A stretch of 64,000 bases of DNA from Vitis vinifera (GCF_030704535.1 NC_081812.1:17431501-17495500), one strand, 5' to 3'. Numbered from the stretch's first letter, positions 25,288 through 39,356 are shown. Notes: a model not told the origin generated them from the letters alone. Numbers and translations: made by a program.

Positions 25288-28200
25288 TTAAGCACTGACG
25301 ACTCCTTCAGTTGGCAACTTGATCCCCGGGGTGATGCCATTTCCTTGGTCTAGAAAAAAGAAGAGGTAAGAATGAGATGGGCGTTGGATATATTCTGATT
25401 AAAGACGAAAAACTTCATTTTATGTACTCACCGGGGGTTGTTTTGGAAACGAAAAAGCAGGCCCCGATAACAACATAGCACAGCAGAAGGACCAATCCTT
25501 TCATGTAGTGAGAAGATCCATCCTATATATAAATAATCAACAGTACCAGATTTGAGTCTCATTCAACAATGATGAACAACTTCCTCAGGACTTTACATAA
25601 AATTAGGCATGTGAAATTGGTGTTCATGAAAACCTAACCTGTAGAGTGAAGGCTGTGACAATTATGGCTAAAGCAAGAGAGCTTGTCTCAAGGAGACTGA
25701 AATCAAGATCCATCCTGATGCCCATTATCCAGGCAACCAACACGCATAATGGAACCTGATCAATCATGTTTACACAGTGATTAAATAATTTTCCAACTGA
25801 TTCAAAGACAGGTTTGATTTGATCAAGAACTCCCATTTCTTGGGTTGTAAATTCTCACCACAAACATTGCAATTTGAGTTGCAGACCCCAAAGCAACACC
25901 CAAAGATATATCCTGCATTTGTGTCCAATGAATACATTCAGCAAGTTCAATATGAGAAAGAGGGTTGTTCTTATTCAAAATAGCTGTTCAATTGAGAAAA
26001 AAAGAAAGAAAGATCACTGCACTACTCACCAACTTGTTCTTAAAGGCGAATATGACTGCTCCAGCATGTTCTGCAGCGTTTCCAACTATGGGCAACAAGA
26101 TTATGCTGATGAAGCTGACAGAAATACCCCAAGATTCTGATGCAACCTGGTAATAAAAGAAAGAGAAATTCGAGTTAGCTCCACATGAAATTAATCCCAG
26201 AAAAAGCTATGTAAAACAACATGATCAGATTTAAATTTGTTGGGATATTTAAAGACAGCTGAATGCCTAGAAAATGTTTTGATTACCTCAATCGTGCCGA
26301 CAACAAACTCAGATAATAAAGCAATGATAGCCGTCATTAAAATCAGCCAGACAACTGAACTCCAAAATCCTATAACAGGCTCTTCATCAGAACTCACAGT
26401 GTCATCATCACCATCCTGATCATCAAAGTCACCATAATTAATCACATAATGTAAGGAGGCAGTCACCAATTTCTGGACTCTGCCAAAACCAATTCATACG
26501 GTATAGATTTGTTTGTTCAATGCATGGCCTTGCACCTAAGACAAAAAGAAAATGAAGAGAACCACCTCTGGTGCCTCAAACAATTTCCTGTGGGTCCACA
26601 ACTGGAAAACTAGGTAAGCCAAGTATGCTACGAGCATCACAATGCTGCCAGCTCTTGATAGAGAGAGAGTTGAGTCTGCAATAAGAGCGGCACCACTGGG
26701 GTTTGCTGCATACCGAAACATCAATGGTAGCATGTGGCACAACAATCCCAGAAGCAGAAGGAGCGAGTTTATGTCGGATTGTTTCTGTTAAGAGTTAAGA
26801 CCACAAGTAATATTTATAAATACAAACTATCACAGAATTAAATTAGGGTTTGAAATTAAAGATAAGTGATTAGGGGTTTACCCTATCATATTTCTGCTCC
26901 TCTCTAAGGTTGTAAATGCCACCACAGAAGAGAGAAGTCCCAAGAACCAGAAGAAGATTGGAGAGCACAGAGCCCAGTAGAGAATACTTCACCACTAAAA
27001 TTTTGTTCTTGCTCAAAGCGAATATTGCAATTATCAGCTCTGTGGCATTACCACATGTTGCATTTAGAAGCCCTCCAACTGAAAGCACAATTTCAAGGAA
27101 AACATCAAACAACTTCCATCACTGACTGACAATATCAAAGAACCCACTACATTCAAAAATCAGGTTAGCTAAATTTGGCTCTCACTACACCCATTACAAA
27201 TGGAGACTACTCCATTGGGTTTGTACAACCACCGTTTCATTAAGTCCAAATGTAAAACCAATGATTTTTCTTATTATCAATGTAAAGACCAGCACCCAAC
27301 TATATATATTGTGTCCAATGTTGACCCAAAGAAATCCCCACGAATTTAAAATGCAAGATCAAACAAATAAATACCCTATACAAGGCTAAACAAGTCCCCA
27401 CATCGGGGTTGAAGATCGACTCTGATACCATTTGTAATGACCCATATCTAACTATGTAAATATTGTCCGCTTTTGACCCAAAAGTGTTTTCATGACTTTA
27501 AAACGCATCCACAAGGTTAAGAAAGACTTATACTTGTATAATATAAAAAAATTACTCCCCTATCCGATATAAGATATCACAATCTTAACATGCATAACAA
27601 GAAAAATTACAACCCTATAAAGAGTTTGAGAGCAATCATTATTAAGAGGCATCAACCTCACATAATTTTGTGACAATTAAGATATTAATATCAAAATTGA
27701 GATTAGGAAAATCCCATGGACCATAGAGGTACCACATCTTTGATGATTTGAATCATCATATGCTTGAAAAGCAATTTCAAACACTATTTCCAAGGGTTCT
27801 ATACTCCAAAAAGGTGAGGCATCATAAAATGTTCTTAATAGAACAACATACAATCAACTGGAAGGAAGTGATGAAAGTGCAATAAACCCTAGGGGAGCTT
27901 TATGATCATTAAAAACTTAATCCAGTATTACTACCGAGAAACTCATCTAAATTCCGATTTATAAATAAATTAATCAACGCAGTTAGTTTAATATCCAATA
28001 ATTTGATGGGAATGAAATTTTAGAATGAGAGTCACATTGTAAATGGATCTTTCCAACGTCTGGTTTTACATGATAGCCTATGGTTTCATTCATTTTCATT
28101 CATCTCCACTCATTAGTTATTCTCATTCACTCTTCAAAGAAAGGAAATTTTTGTTTGATTATAAGATAAGCGAGAATTTCACCTCTTGTAGCATTGCTGT

Positions 28201-29231
28201 GAATGCTATAAAACAGGAAACAAAGAAATCAGAATTTCCTTCTCTCTTTTTTTCATGTTAGAAAAGTGGAGGAAGAGAGTAGAAAATGACTTTTTTTTTT
28301 TCTTTCAAATTCATGTTTTGCATTCTTTGATTAGTAAAAAGGATGAAAAATTTTGTTTGATGGCCAAGAAAGTGAGGAAAGGGAAGCAACAGGAATAAAA
28401 ATATCTTTTTCAATTACTTTGATTGATGAGGGAGAAAAATTGTTATCTAAATATCTTAATTCATTTCCATAAAACATTGAAATGAGAATTGGACTTGTTC
28501 CTCTACTTTGATTCCTACGCATCCAAATACAGAAATAATGTTTGAAAAAACGGGTCCCCACCCTCTTCACAGAGAAATTAAAAAGAAATTTGGGCCCCAA
28601 TCTTTCATTTCAATTTGATCAAGCAAATGAAGGTTCCATGATTTACCTGTTGGACCAGTATAATATGCTATTTGCCTTCAATTTGTCACGAGAAGAAAGA
28701 AAAAACAATGTTAGATCAATTTATGTGAACAGAAAACGAAAAGCTATAAAACTAAATAATTGAAAATCAAACATTGGCTTACTCGGTCAGAAAGCCAAGC
28801 CGTTCAGCAAGCGGGGTGAGTCCAAGCAAGCTCAGACCGAAAATCCAAGGCTGTTCCAGAAAACAAATCGTAAAGAATTATTAATATCATACGGGAATTC
28901 CAAATTCGATTCATCCTTGGATTAAAATCCAGAATGACAAAGTGATGAATATCAGTGGAAGACTTACCCCGGCAAAGCCGTAGTACTGGGCGACGATGGC
29001 AAGCGGGATAGCCGGAAAGAGAACGGAGAGCTTAGTCCCGAGGATGACCTCCTGGAGATTGGCCAATAGCTGCCTCACCAATCCGCAGGGAACTTTGTTG
29101 ACAAGGGAGAGATCGGACTTCTTCCGAAGGGAAGAAGAGGACATGTTGTGGGCGGTCCTTCCATGTTTAATCTCCTTGCTGGAGCCCTTGAGGTTGCCGT
29201 TCTCCATCTGCCACGGCTCCTGAGACGCCAT
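25288..29231 (-). CDS. CAX: Vacuolar cation/proton exchanger, CAX1/3/4 clade, 11 exons, 448 aa
   Basis: Exons: 28968-29231, 28783-28850, 28647-28675, 26882-27078, 26566-26784, 26287-26415, 26030-26146, 25859-25912, 25639-25755, 25432-25522, 25288-25349. CAX proteins are tonoplast Ca2+/H+ antiporters with about 11 membrane helices. The N-terminal tail (1-38) carries [15 protein letters not shown], the autoinhibitory region of CAX1-type proteins. The first core repeat has GNATELII at 130-137, the second [10 protein letters not shown] at 324-333; both contain the essential Glu. An acidic loop [13 protein letters not shown] (260-272) separates the halves. The last exon encodes a short tail ending GVVSA. 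The ATG at 29231 gives the family start; a TATA box is 127 bp upstream. Synteny points to the CAX4 locus of Arabidopsis (446 aa), but CAX1/3 sequence features are as good, so I leave the number open. Confidence 0.93.
27281..27581 (-). mobile_element. TRIM-type miniature LTR retrotransposon in CAX intron 3
   Basis: Read on the minus strand: 5' LTR 27581-27433 (TGTGATATC...TTACA), then AA and a primer binding site TGGTATCAGAG matching initiator tRNA-Met, then about 18 bp of internal sequence, then a diverged, deleted 3' LTR 27402-27281 (TGTGGGGACTTG...TTTACA). The motifs GACAATATTTACATAG, TTTTAAA and the TGTGA...TTACA ends match the widespread plant TRIM family whose LTR ends GGACAATATCTGCTAG...TGTTACA. 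It has no coding capacity. The flanks ATCAA and ATCTT are not an exact 5 bp duplication, so the copy is old. Confidence 0.7.
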
Positions 29232-29357
29232 TCTTAACTTACCTAGTAGGTGCAACTCTACTGATGTTTCTCCCGATAATTAATCTACAGAATAGATAGC
29301 TAGCAGATAGATTTCCAGCGCCGTTATCTTTGTGCTACACAGGTGTGAGAGACATCG

Positions 29358-29365
29358 TATTTATA
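29358..29365 (-). promoter_or_regulatory. TATA box of the CAX gene
   Basis: TATAAATA on the minus strand, 127 bp upstream of the CAX ATG, leaving a 5' UTR of about 95 nt. Confidence 0.6.
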
Positions 29366-29481
29366 AATAGAGCGCATAGCGCCTGTAGTATAATAAGCCT
29401 AAGCTAACTTCCAGGAAGCTTCGTTTTGCTTTGGTGTGGCGGTTACACAGACTACAGAAATCTAACCTACGGTTTTGCAGG

Positions 29482-29599
29482 CGGAGGTGAATTTCTTTAT
29501 TTATCATTTTTTATTTAGTTCTTTCATTAATTCAATACCACGGAGGTGAATTTCTTTATTTATCATTTTTTATTTAGTTCTTTCATTAATTCAATACCA
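29482..29599 (+). repeat. Perfect 59 bp tandem duplication upstream of CAX
   Basis: CGGAGGTGAATTTC...TCAATACCA occurs at 29482-29540 and again without a change at 29541-29599. It lies about 120 bp upstream of the CAX TATA box. Confidence 0.95.
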
Positions 29600-29656
29600 C
29601 GACAACAGTGTCCTCACGTCACTTCCGTCCTCTTTACTCAAGGAAAAACACAACGG

Positions 29657-29660
<4 letters not shown>

Positions 29661-29689
<29 letters not shown>
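29661..29689 (+). repeat. (AT)n microsatellite
   Basis: An uninterrupted AT dinucleotide run of about 29 bp in the CAX upstream region. Confidence 0.95.
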
Positions 29690-29695
<6 letters not shown>

Positions 29696-32600
29696 TTAAG
29701 AAAAATTACGTTTCCAAATTTAACTATATGTGAGATAAATAATAAAAATAAGAACAACTTATCATGCTGTCGTAAGGTGTACTGCTGTACCCACCACCCC
29801 CTTTGTTTCTTACTTTACACTTGATTAATATGGACACCGGCCCGCGGCTATCAGTGCTTTTGATATGGATGGTTTGACTGTGGAGTAAAAGCATTTATTT
29901 CCATTGGAGTCATTGGCCCCGACACGAGAAGAAGAAGTAAAATTATTTGAAAATCTGCTTAGCACAATATTTTTTACACATAATTATGAAATGATGAATG
30001 GTGAATCATATTTTGGCTGTGTACACGTAGGATTTATTGTACGTGTGTCCTCCACTCATGTGACAGCTCTGCCATGATACATTAATCTTTAATATTTGTT
30101 TTGATTTAAAGATTTTTGACTGTCACACTTAATGCTGATTAAAAATGGTATGTTTTCAAATCACAGTTGGTTGCCAATATTTTATTGTTGAAAAACAATA
30201 CATCAGCCGTCAAATCTTGGTTGCCGATTGGGTGGATGATTGAAGAAGAATGGAGAACCTTGACGAAGGCTGAATTGATGAAGTAGAAAACAAATAAATA
30301 AAGAGATAGCGTTCACGTGGGATTAGTGTCCATGGGAATCGAACAAACTCAAAGAAGCCAAGCTTCACTCTTTACCCAAGCAATCAAAATGAGAAGATCC
30401 GGTTCACGAAGCAGACACAGAAATAAAGTTAAATTGTCACGTACGATCCTTAACATATTCCCGTTCTTTCTTCCAAATCATTGCTTGGGTAATCAAGACG
30501 TTCCAAAGGACTACCATGTTATATGGTTCGCTAACATAAAAATCACTCAAATCATATTTTTGGTAACTTGTTTTTAAAGTTTTTGTCTTGTTTAGAATGA
30601 AAAGTTATCTACGATTCCTCGTTTGTCCATCGACATTCACGTTGTGAAACTATTCATTCCGTCTTCTGATGTTGATAGATATTGACATGGTGAAACTATT
30701 TTTTTCTTTCGCTGCAACATAAAACAAATTATTTTATTACTTATCTTATCTTAAATTTAACTAAACATATATAGGATAAAACTAATTTATCTCACGATGT
30801 TCTAAACTCAACTCACATTCTTTATTGGTGGGTGAACAACCTAATAAGCGTAAGTTATTAGCTCTCGTCGATTACATCCATACCCTTTGTACACATCATC
30901 TGTCACTCCTATCGATTAAATGATTTGATGAAGTGTTCGAATCACGACGATGTAGACGATCTACCACCTATAATGTATCATCAACATATATTTTATATCT
31001 CCTTAATATAACATATATCAATTCAAAGTTAAAGAGAAATTTCATTTTTTTTAAATAAAAAATATTGAAATATATTATAATTTGTATTTTAAATATTAAA
31101 AAAATAACATATATTTTATTTTATTTTTTATTCACTTTACAAACTAAATATAAGTATAATATAATATATGTAATTGAATATGCTATCTTAAAATATTATA
31201 TTCATCATATTTGATATCCAAATGTATCACATCTCATTAAAAATTATATCCTAACTAATAGAATATGATATCATATTATATACATATCTTATCCTATCAA
31301 CCAAGCTAATCTTAGTAACCCATAATTTTGGTCATTAAACTCAAATAATTTACGTTATACTTAGACCTTTCTATCTAATCATGTGATTTACTATTATGGT
31401 ATGGTTAAGATATTTTCCTAAACTTAAGTTAAAATAATAATTTTAAAAAATAAAATAGCAGTATTATAGACTTTTTATTAAATATGAAAAAAAATCAAAA
31501 TATTTTTTTTATAAAAAATAATATTTGCTTATTTTATGTACAAGTTTTTTTTAAAACCATAAATTGTTTAAATAAAAATAACTAAACAAATATAAAAGTT
31601 ACCACTGAGTTTAAAAAAGGGTTTTTGCTCTCTTATAAATCTTAAAAAAAAAATAGGGCAATTGAAGTCATGAAACATGATCATTCAAAAATTTAGATTT
31701 CGCAATAATTGAAGGATTTAACTTAATTTGGAAATAATTGAGGAAAAAATTGTAATAATTTAAAGGGGATTGAAACTGAGGGTTCTTTCTAATCATTAAA
31801 AAAAATGTTTCAAAAAAAGAAAACATTAAATTATGACAAGAAAGGGAGAAATAATTGCCCTATTTTGAAAATAATAGGAAATTTAGCAATAATTTTTAAA
31901 AATTTAATTTTATAAAAGAAAATCAAAATTACCCATCACTGAATATCAACATTACATAATATGATCAAATTATGGTATCAATTGATGTTAATATGACATA
32001 TCATTGTTGGTCAATGTTTTCAATTAACACAATGTACAAATCAATATACTGAATGCTTCTTATTTTTCATGCCTCAAAATACATATAGAGACATTATATA
32101 ATTGAGAAAAAGTGGATTTATTGAATTCTTTATATATATATTTCAAAAGTTTAAAGAAAAAATTCTCCACCAAAGACTATTAGCATGGCATGATTTGAGG
32201 AGATAGTAGTATCAGTTAGTAATCATTGTATTGTGTACTTTCTTCTAATGATAAAATGTTATTTTTTAAATAAAAATGCTATATAAAAAATAAATATTCC
32301 AAAATTGGGTACATTCATTATTTTCATTTATAAAAAATAAATGCTTTTTTAAAAAAAAATAAATGCTTTTTTTAATATATATATGCTTTTTTTTTTTAAA
32401 TAAATGCTTTTTTTTATTATATATATGCCCTCTTTTTTTACTCCCAAATAATTCACTTTTTGTACACCACCTAAGATAATAAGAATATGACATGAATGTG
32501 ATATACAAAATTTATTTTATCTTTTTGCTTTTATTTGTTATCATTAATCACACATCCTAAGTATATATTCGTATACTTTATTCAAATTAACTAGTATAAA

Positions 32601-33739
32601 AAAAATATAAAAATTATAGAATAAAATAAAAAACAACCGCAACAGTAATATGAGTGAATATTTTTTTTTTTTTTTAATTTTTAAGTATTTTGGATTTAAT
32701 TGTATTTTTTTTTAAATCTTATTTTATTGTTGTTCAATATTCAAATGCTTGTTTATAAAGAGAAAATCTACAAAGTTTCACTTTTTCAGTTCTTAATAAA
32801 ATTAAACTTCATAAATTTCTCATTTAAAAATGAAATAGCATGAAAAATCATAAAAAATTTGGATCATAAATGAATTTATTATATTGTTTAAAGATTAGAC
32901 AATTATAAATTGAAAACCAAAATAAATTAACCATGATCAAATAAAATAAATTTTGTCTAATCCAAAACTTTAGAATATTTTATTCAGATTCATTTTAATA
33001 TATTTTTAGTTCTCTAAATTAAAAACCAAAAAATTAATTAATTAATTAATCTTAATAATTAAGTAGACATTTCACAGACAAATTTATAAATCTAAATATG
33101 CTTCACATACAAATCACTTAGCAATAAATGAAATTTAATTTATAAAATTTTAACATCCGTTTGGACATATTTTTTTACTTGTTTTTAGAAACTATTTTAT
33201 ATTATTTAGCTTAAAAATAATTTTTAAAAACAAGTTTTAGAAAACATGGTAAAAAGGTGTCCATATTTTTATTTTGTTTTAAAAAAATTGATGAAAATAA
33301 TTTGAATTTATTTTTTAAAAATTATTTTTTATTTCACTTTGTTTTTTAAAAAAGTTTAAATAAAAACAACCATACAATGTTAGAAAACTTTAAAAAAGAT
33401 TTTCTACTTTTGAAAATAAAAAAACTATTTTTAAATCAGATGATCAAACAACTTTTAATATTTTCTTAACAATTAAATATAATTATAAATTCTAATTACT
33501 ATCTAATTTCCTATTCCTGACTAATAATATAATTTATTATTATTATTAAGTTTGGTATTTTGGGATATTTAAAAATATGTTAAATTATTATCATTGGTTA
33601 TTATAATGCATGCTGAAATGAATCATTAATAAAATAAAATAAAATTTTCATTGCCGCTAAATGAATGGATCAAAGATAAACACAAAAGGGGTAAAAATGA
33701 CTTTTCATAAGAAAGATATTATAAAGTTTTTGCATTATT

Positions 33740-33795
33740 CATGATAAAGACATTTACGGCTATTCTTCATGATAAAGACATTTACGGCTATTCTT
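33740..33795 (+). repeat. 28 bp tandem duplication
   Basis: CATGATAAAGACATTTACGG followed by CTATTCTT occurs at 33740-33767 and again at 33768-33795, identical. Confidence 0.9.
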
Positions 33796-36700
33796 CATTC
33801 TAATTTCTAAGAGACTCCACGTGACACAAAAAGACAAAAAGGGCGCCCTAAATTTCTAAATTCTAATATCCAACCCTACATGTCCTGAATAAAAATATTA
33901 ATAATTTTTGACATTTCAGGATATTTGTTTTAAATTAATCCTGAGAAGTTGGGGAAGCATATGTAGTATCAAAAAATGGTAGTGACACGTAATCAAACAA
34001 CTGTGCTAATCTAATATTAAAAATTAATGGCAGTCCAATGATTAAGGAATACATGGGAGACATCCTTGTTGGTGCACTATCATCGTTTGCCTTATTTTAG
34101 AAGCTTTCCTTATATATATAATTAAATAGATTTCCATATGTAATATTTCTATTGGTTTAATAGGATTTGGGATGAGATTGTGTTTGTTTGCATTAATATG
34201 ATCATTTTTGAGTTTTTTTTTTCTTAATGGATGATTCACAGAGTTGTCAAACATGGATGTTTGATTGTCGTTTTCATCATAGGTATAAATATCTAAATTT
34301 GATATTTTTTAAATCTATTATCAATATTAAGTAACAATCCCAAATTTGTATCTATTTTTTATGATATTGTGTATGAATTAGATATATCATGACAAATTCT
34401 TTAAAAAAAAATTGTGTGTTTCACAAAGGAATTTGATACCACCTAAACCGTTCTCATTATTATTTTTCAAAGGAGTCTTTATATTTTATTGCGAGGAAAA
34501 AAAACTTCAGTAAGAAGCTTCGGAGAAGCTACCAACGTACAAGAAGAGCGGTTATGGCGGTTGTCCTTTTCTCATTTAGTACATTAAAAACAAATAAGAA
34601 TAAAAGGCCAAACTGCTCCACTCCAGTTCTCAATTAGGGCATATTCATGCTTACCATTCGTGCTTTAGGGGTAAACAGGTGACACGTGTAAGAAAAACCA
34701 ACTTGGGCTCTCCAATTGTACAGCTGTCTTCATCTAGCCGGCGTAGCATAGGAAACCATGCAACCCGCGGCTACGCACATTTAGGCCGCTCCGTCCCTGC
34801 CAAACAACTGGGAGAAAGAAGTTTCCTTAAAATAGTAACACTAATCCATCTGGCTTCTGAGAGCGCCATTTATATATATATATATATAAGTCCACCGATC
34901 GTCCACCTGATTTTGCCGACTAAATTTTGGGTATTTTGTTAGAGAATTGTTCTGAGGTCAATTACCATTTTTCTTCTTTCTTCTCCTTTTATTTTTATTT
35001 TTATTTTTCTGGCTCTGGAAGAATTATAGTAGTGGTAAAAGTAAGTTTAGCGCTGGAGGTAGATTCGAGGGTTTAATCTTAGTTTTAATTACAGGGCAGT
35101 TTGTTAGAGTTTCTAGTAAGGCTTATGTTTACAGTTTTTACCATATCTAAGTATATTAGTACTTCGTAAGAGTTTCTGCTATGAACATTAATTACAACAC
35201 CTTCCCTAGCTTTCTTAAGGATTCTTATAATAGGTTTTTTTTTTTTTTTTTCACGAAATTTTCTTGATAATTTTTCAGGTGAAGAGTACTTTACTTAGAT
35301 GTTGGGGATGATCTTGTCTGGAAAATTAATTTTGAAAGGTCAAAGAATTCGAGGAAAGGTATTTTTTTTCTTTTTTTAAGGGTTTTCAAAAGTTTATTTG
35401 GGAGTAATTTTGAAATTTAATAAAAGTTTGTTTGACATTTTCTTTAAAAAAATTATGTGTTTATAATTTGTTTGGGAGTAATTTTGAAAATATTTCAAAG
35501 CAGTTTATACTCTCTAGAAATGATTTCTTATAAAGATTAGGTTTTTTTTTTTTTTTTTTATCAAAGTTTGACAATGATTTTAAAAAATATTTTTAATACT
35601 TAATTCTTTTATTATTTAAAATCATTTCACTATCAAACACACTTTAAAAATATTACCCAAAGAAATCACTCAAGAGACTTTTAAATAATGTACTATCTAA
35701 GAAAATCAGCCTTCATTTGCTATAAATTGGATATCAAAATAATTTAGTCACACAAATTGTGATTAATACCTGTTTAAGAAACTCTCGTTGTCTAGTATGT
35801 TAAAAATATATATATACGGTAACAAGACGTTAGTTCTATTCATACCTTGAATTTTCTTGTGTCCAAACAATGTAAAGTTATCTAGTATTTTTTTTTTCTT
35901 TTTTCTTTTTTAAGTAAAAAGAAGAAAAGATTAAAGTCTATTTGATCATGTGATTTAAAAACGGTTTTTTATTTATAAAAATAAAAAATTTGTTTTTAAA
36001 AATTTCTAATACTGTAAATTTTAAAAATAAAGTGAAATAAAAAATAATTTTAGAGAATAAATAAGAATTATTTTCACTAATTTAAAAAAACAAAACGAAC
36101 GTATAACCCATTTAGTCATATTTTTAAAAATTTATTCTTAAAATTAAAAAATAAAAAATAATTTTTAAAAACAAATTAAAAAAACTTGACAAACCGGGGC
36201 TTGCTAACTTCACATGAATTCTACCATAGATTTAAATTTAAACGTTTAGTAAATTGAATGTGAATTCATTATGCCATATCATACATTATAGTTGCCGTAA
36301 TTTTATATAAATATAATGTGTAGGTTGTTGATTGAGACGCAGAAGTAAAAGGCGTGAAGGAGAAGTGATCCACATAGCCCAGAAGATGATCGCTCGCTTT
36401 CATATAATTTGTTTTTGAAAGGCAGCCAATAATCTACCCTCTGGCCTCATATGATTACACAAGAAAATAACAATAATGCAGTTTGAATAATTTTTCACGG
36501 ACAAGAGTGCGTTTGAAGATACACAAATCCTGAAGATTTTGGACGCCGTCCCATCCCAATCTGGGTTACATAACCAACAATTCAGCATCCTCAACCACAT
36601 CCAAACACGGTCGGTCCCCACCTGCATGTGCCGAAGCCTGAAGCCTAGAAGACACCTTCCATGAAGCTTCCCCCAAAATATCTTGACAAATTAAAAACAC

Positions 36701-37545
36701 AAAAAAAATAAATAAATAAAAAATTCTCTACATGTATCACACGAAGATATGGGTATAACAGCATAGCTCCATAATTGACAAGAAGACAAGAAGAGGGAGT
36801 CATATCCAAATGAAACAAAATCCTGAAATTGGTGCTTCCGTCCAAAGCTATCCTCTGCGTTGCATACTTGCATGTGCCATCACCCACGCACAGTGGCTTG
36901 CAATTTCCGCGAAGTTTCTCCCCTCAAACAGGCTAAAATAGTCAGGTGTCGCCATGCGCCGCCCGTTTTCGCTTTTCATCAAGTTGGCGGTGTCATAATG
37001 GAGTAGAATTCCGTCCTCTTCCGTGGCTTAGGACTTAGGAACATGTTACTTGTCAGTGTGATAAGCATGCTAGTGGTGGATGGGTGGTTAAGATTTATAT
37101 GAAAGAAAAATATGGGAAACTAAGAATGTGGTTCGTAGAGAGATGGCTGCTGCGGCACGGAACTAGAGATGTGGTTCGGCAGTGAAAGGGACTACAAGTA
37201 CGGAGGGTTCTGTCATTATATGCACCCAACAAGTGTAGTAAACATCGATTCCGTACGCATGTACTCTCACAAAGTTTGTAGTACAGATGTGAGGGTAGAT
37301 GAGTGGTGACTGGTGCTCTGCGGAGGCAAGTAGGTGTGATATTTTTTGTTGTCCTTGGGAATTTCTGACTTCTGAGTACCGGAAAACAGTAACGTCACGG
37401 AAAATAATATATATGGTGGCTGGGTGTCAGTGGTGGGACTGATTCAATGCTGATCCACAATTGCAATAATGTATGCACGGAACAGCTTTAGAATTTGCGG
37501 TCAAAATGGCCTTTCCTCAAATAAAATATCATCTTTACCTACTTT

Positions 37546-37704
37546 GACGTGAAATTCTCTGCTATAATTCAAGATATGACTTAGAGTGAAAATTGCTTGA
37601 CTAAGTTTGAACTGAAATTCTCGTTATCATTCAAGATATGACTTAGAGTGAAAATTGCTTGACTAAGTTTGAACTGAAATTCTCCTTATCATTCAAGATA
37701 TGGT
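37546..37704 (+). repeat. 62 bp tandem repeat, about 2.5 copies
   Basis: The unit contains GAAATTCTC, TTCAAGATATGACTTAGAG and GCTTGACTAAGTTTGAACT. TTCAAGATATG starts at 37568, 37630 and 37692, an exact period of 62. The third copy is cut short after ATATGG. Confidence 0.92.
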
Positions 37705-39225
37705 TCATGTGACGTACTATTTTTACTTGATTCCTTGGGTTTAGTCCTTAGTCCTTACTTTTGGATACTGGAGAGTTTGGAGGGAAAATGTACGGCACAG
37801 AAAATTCAAACAAAAAAAAGTGAAAAAAGAAATTAAAACAGCATTTTTACCGATAGGGTTTTTTTTTCTTATTTGATGTTTAGTTATTTTGTACATAATA
37901 TTATGAGATATTTTAAATAACTTTTATATTATATATGAGCATATGATATTTTTATAGAGAAAAAAAAGGTTAAAATAAACTATTCTTTATATTTGGATTT
38001 TCCAAATAAAATTTTATTTAGGAAAATAAGTAAAAATTATTTGACATAAAATTTTCATATTGTTTGTAAAAGAACATTCCCTTGTTGAAAATAGTTAATT
38101 AAAAGTAAGAATTAAGCCATTTATAGCACAAAAAGACTTCAATTCAATAAATAAAATTTATTAGGAAAAATATGTTTAGTTATTAAAAACTGTTTTTTGT
38201 CTTTTATTTTAAAGAATAGAAAATAAAATGTTTTCAGATAATATTTTTAAATTATTTTTTAAAAATTGTTTTAAGAAATAATTATACAAATATATAAAAT
38301 GATTAAAAATAAAACATTAAATATAAAAAATAATTTAAAAATATATTTAAAATTATTAAAAATTAGTTAAAAACATTTTAAATTTTCAAATAGACTTTTA
38401 CTTTATAAAAATTAAAGAATAATTTTTAAATACTATTTTTCAAAGGATTTTCGAATATTAATTGACACTATGTTTCTTTAATTTCACTCCTCACTTATCA
38501 AAGGAAAATTAAGGAAATGATTAGCATTGCTGATTGGACCTTCCTCGTTATATTTTTTCTTTAGAGAGATAAAAACTACTTTAACCTTTCCCAGGGAAAT
38601 AGAATCCAAGTCTACCAGCTGGAAGCTGTAAAAAAGATCCTTCTTAGGGCAAAAGCTTCTTCCACTCTCTAATAGGGAAGAACTTTTCAAAACAAAAAAG
38701 TAAAAAAGTTATTTGAATAAGTTGTTTGTAAAAATAATTTTCTTTTTTTTCTAATTTTATAAAAATGGTAAATTAAATATATAACATGTTAATTAAATTT
38801 AATTCAAAATTTATTAAAAATAAAAATAGCTTTATATTAGAACTTGTAAGGAGTTAAACGTAAAAATAGTCTTTTTGAAAAAATTAATTTTTGAAATCAT
38901 CTTTTTAATTCTAAAATTTATAGTAAAATTATTTTTGCATAATACCTTATTAGAGTAAAGTCATTTGTTCAAGAAGCAATTTTAATAAATTTGGAAATAT
39001 TTTTTTAACAATTATAAATTCTAATTTCTTTTTTATTATTATATATCTTTAATGAAGTTTACTTGTAATTTTTTTTGGACCATTTTATCTTCTTTTTTTT
39101 TATATTTACAAAATTGACATTCATTCCATTTAATGCAACATAAACAATAAAATATCATTCACTTATTAATTCATTAAAAATGGCATCATTGTAAAATGAT
39201 ATAAAAAAATGGAATAAATTTTACA

Positions 39226-39356
39226 TCGGGGCGTAAATACCCCTCCCACCGGCGTGTAGGCGTGTGGGAGAATGGAAGGGCACGTGGGGCTGGCGTGGGT
39301 GAGTGCAAGGGCGCGCGTGGTGCATGGATGAAGTTTTTTTTTTTTTTTTTTTTTTT
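39226..39356 (+). repeat. GC-rich island next to a 23-base T run
   Basis: 39226-39333 is clearly GC-rich (GGCGTGTAGGCGTG, GGGCGCGCGTGG) inside very AT-rich DNA, and is followed by a run of T at 39334-39356. The T run could be a reversed poly(A) tail of an old retroelement or retrocopy on the minus strand, but I see no coding match. Confidence 0.5.

Noticed and set aside
29232-29255. Upstream extension of CAX
   Set aside because: The frame begins with TTG; the ATG at 29231 gives the family N-terminus.
32266-32508. 80-codon Lys/Ile-rich frame
   Set aside because: It is a translation of AT-rich low-complexity sequence with repeated AAATGCTTTTTT units.
34679-34942. 87-codon frame on the + strand
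   Set aside because: It ends in a translated (TA)n microsatellite and shows no motif.
36400-36887. Overlapping minus-strand frames in the GC-richer part of the large spacer
   Set aside because: Several frames overlap in different phases with no shared domain or splice logic; no support for a gene.
39334-39356. Processed pseudogene marked by the T run
   Set aside because: No coding similarity or target-site duplication could be seen on the adjoining GC-rich segment.
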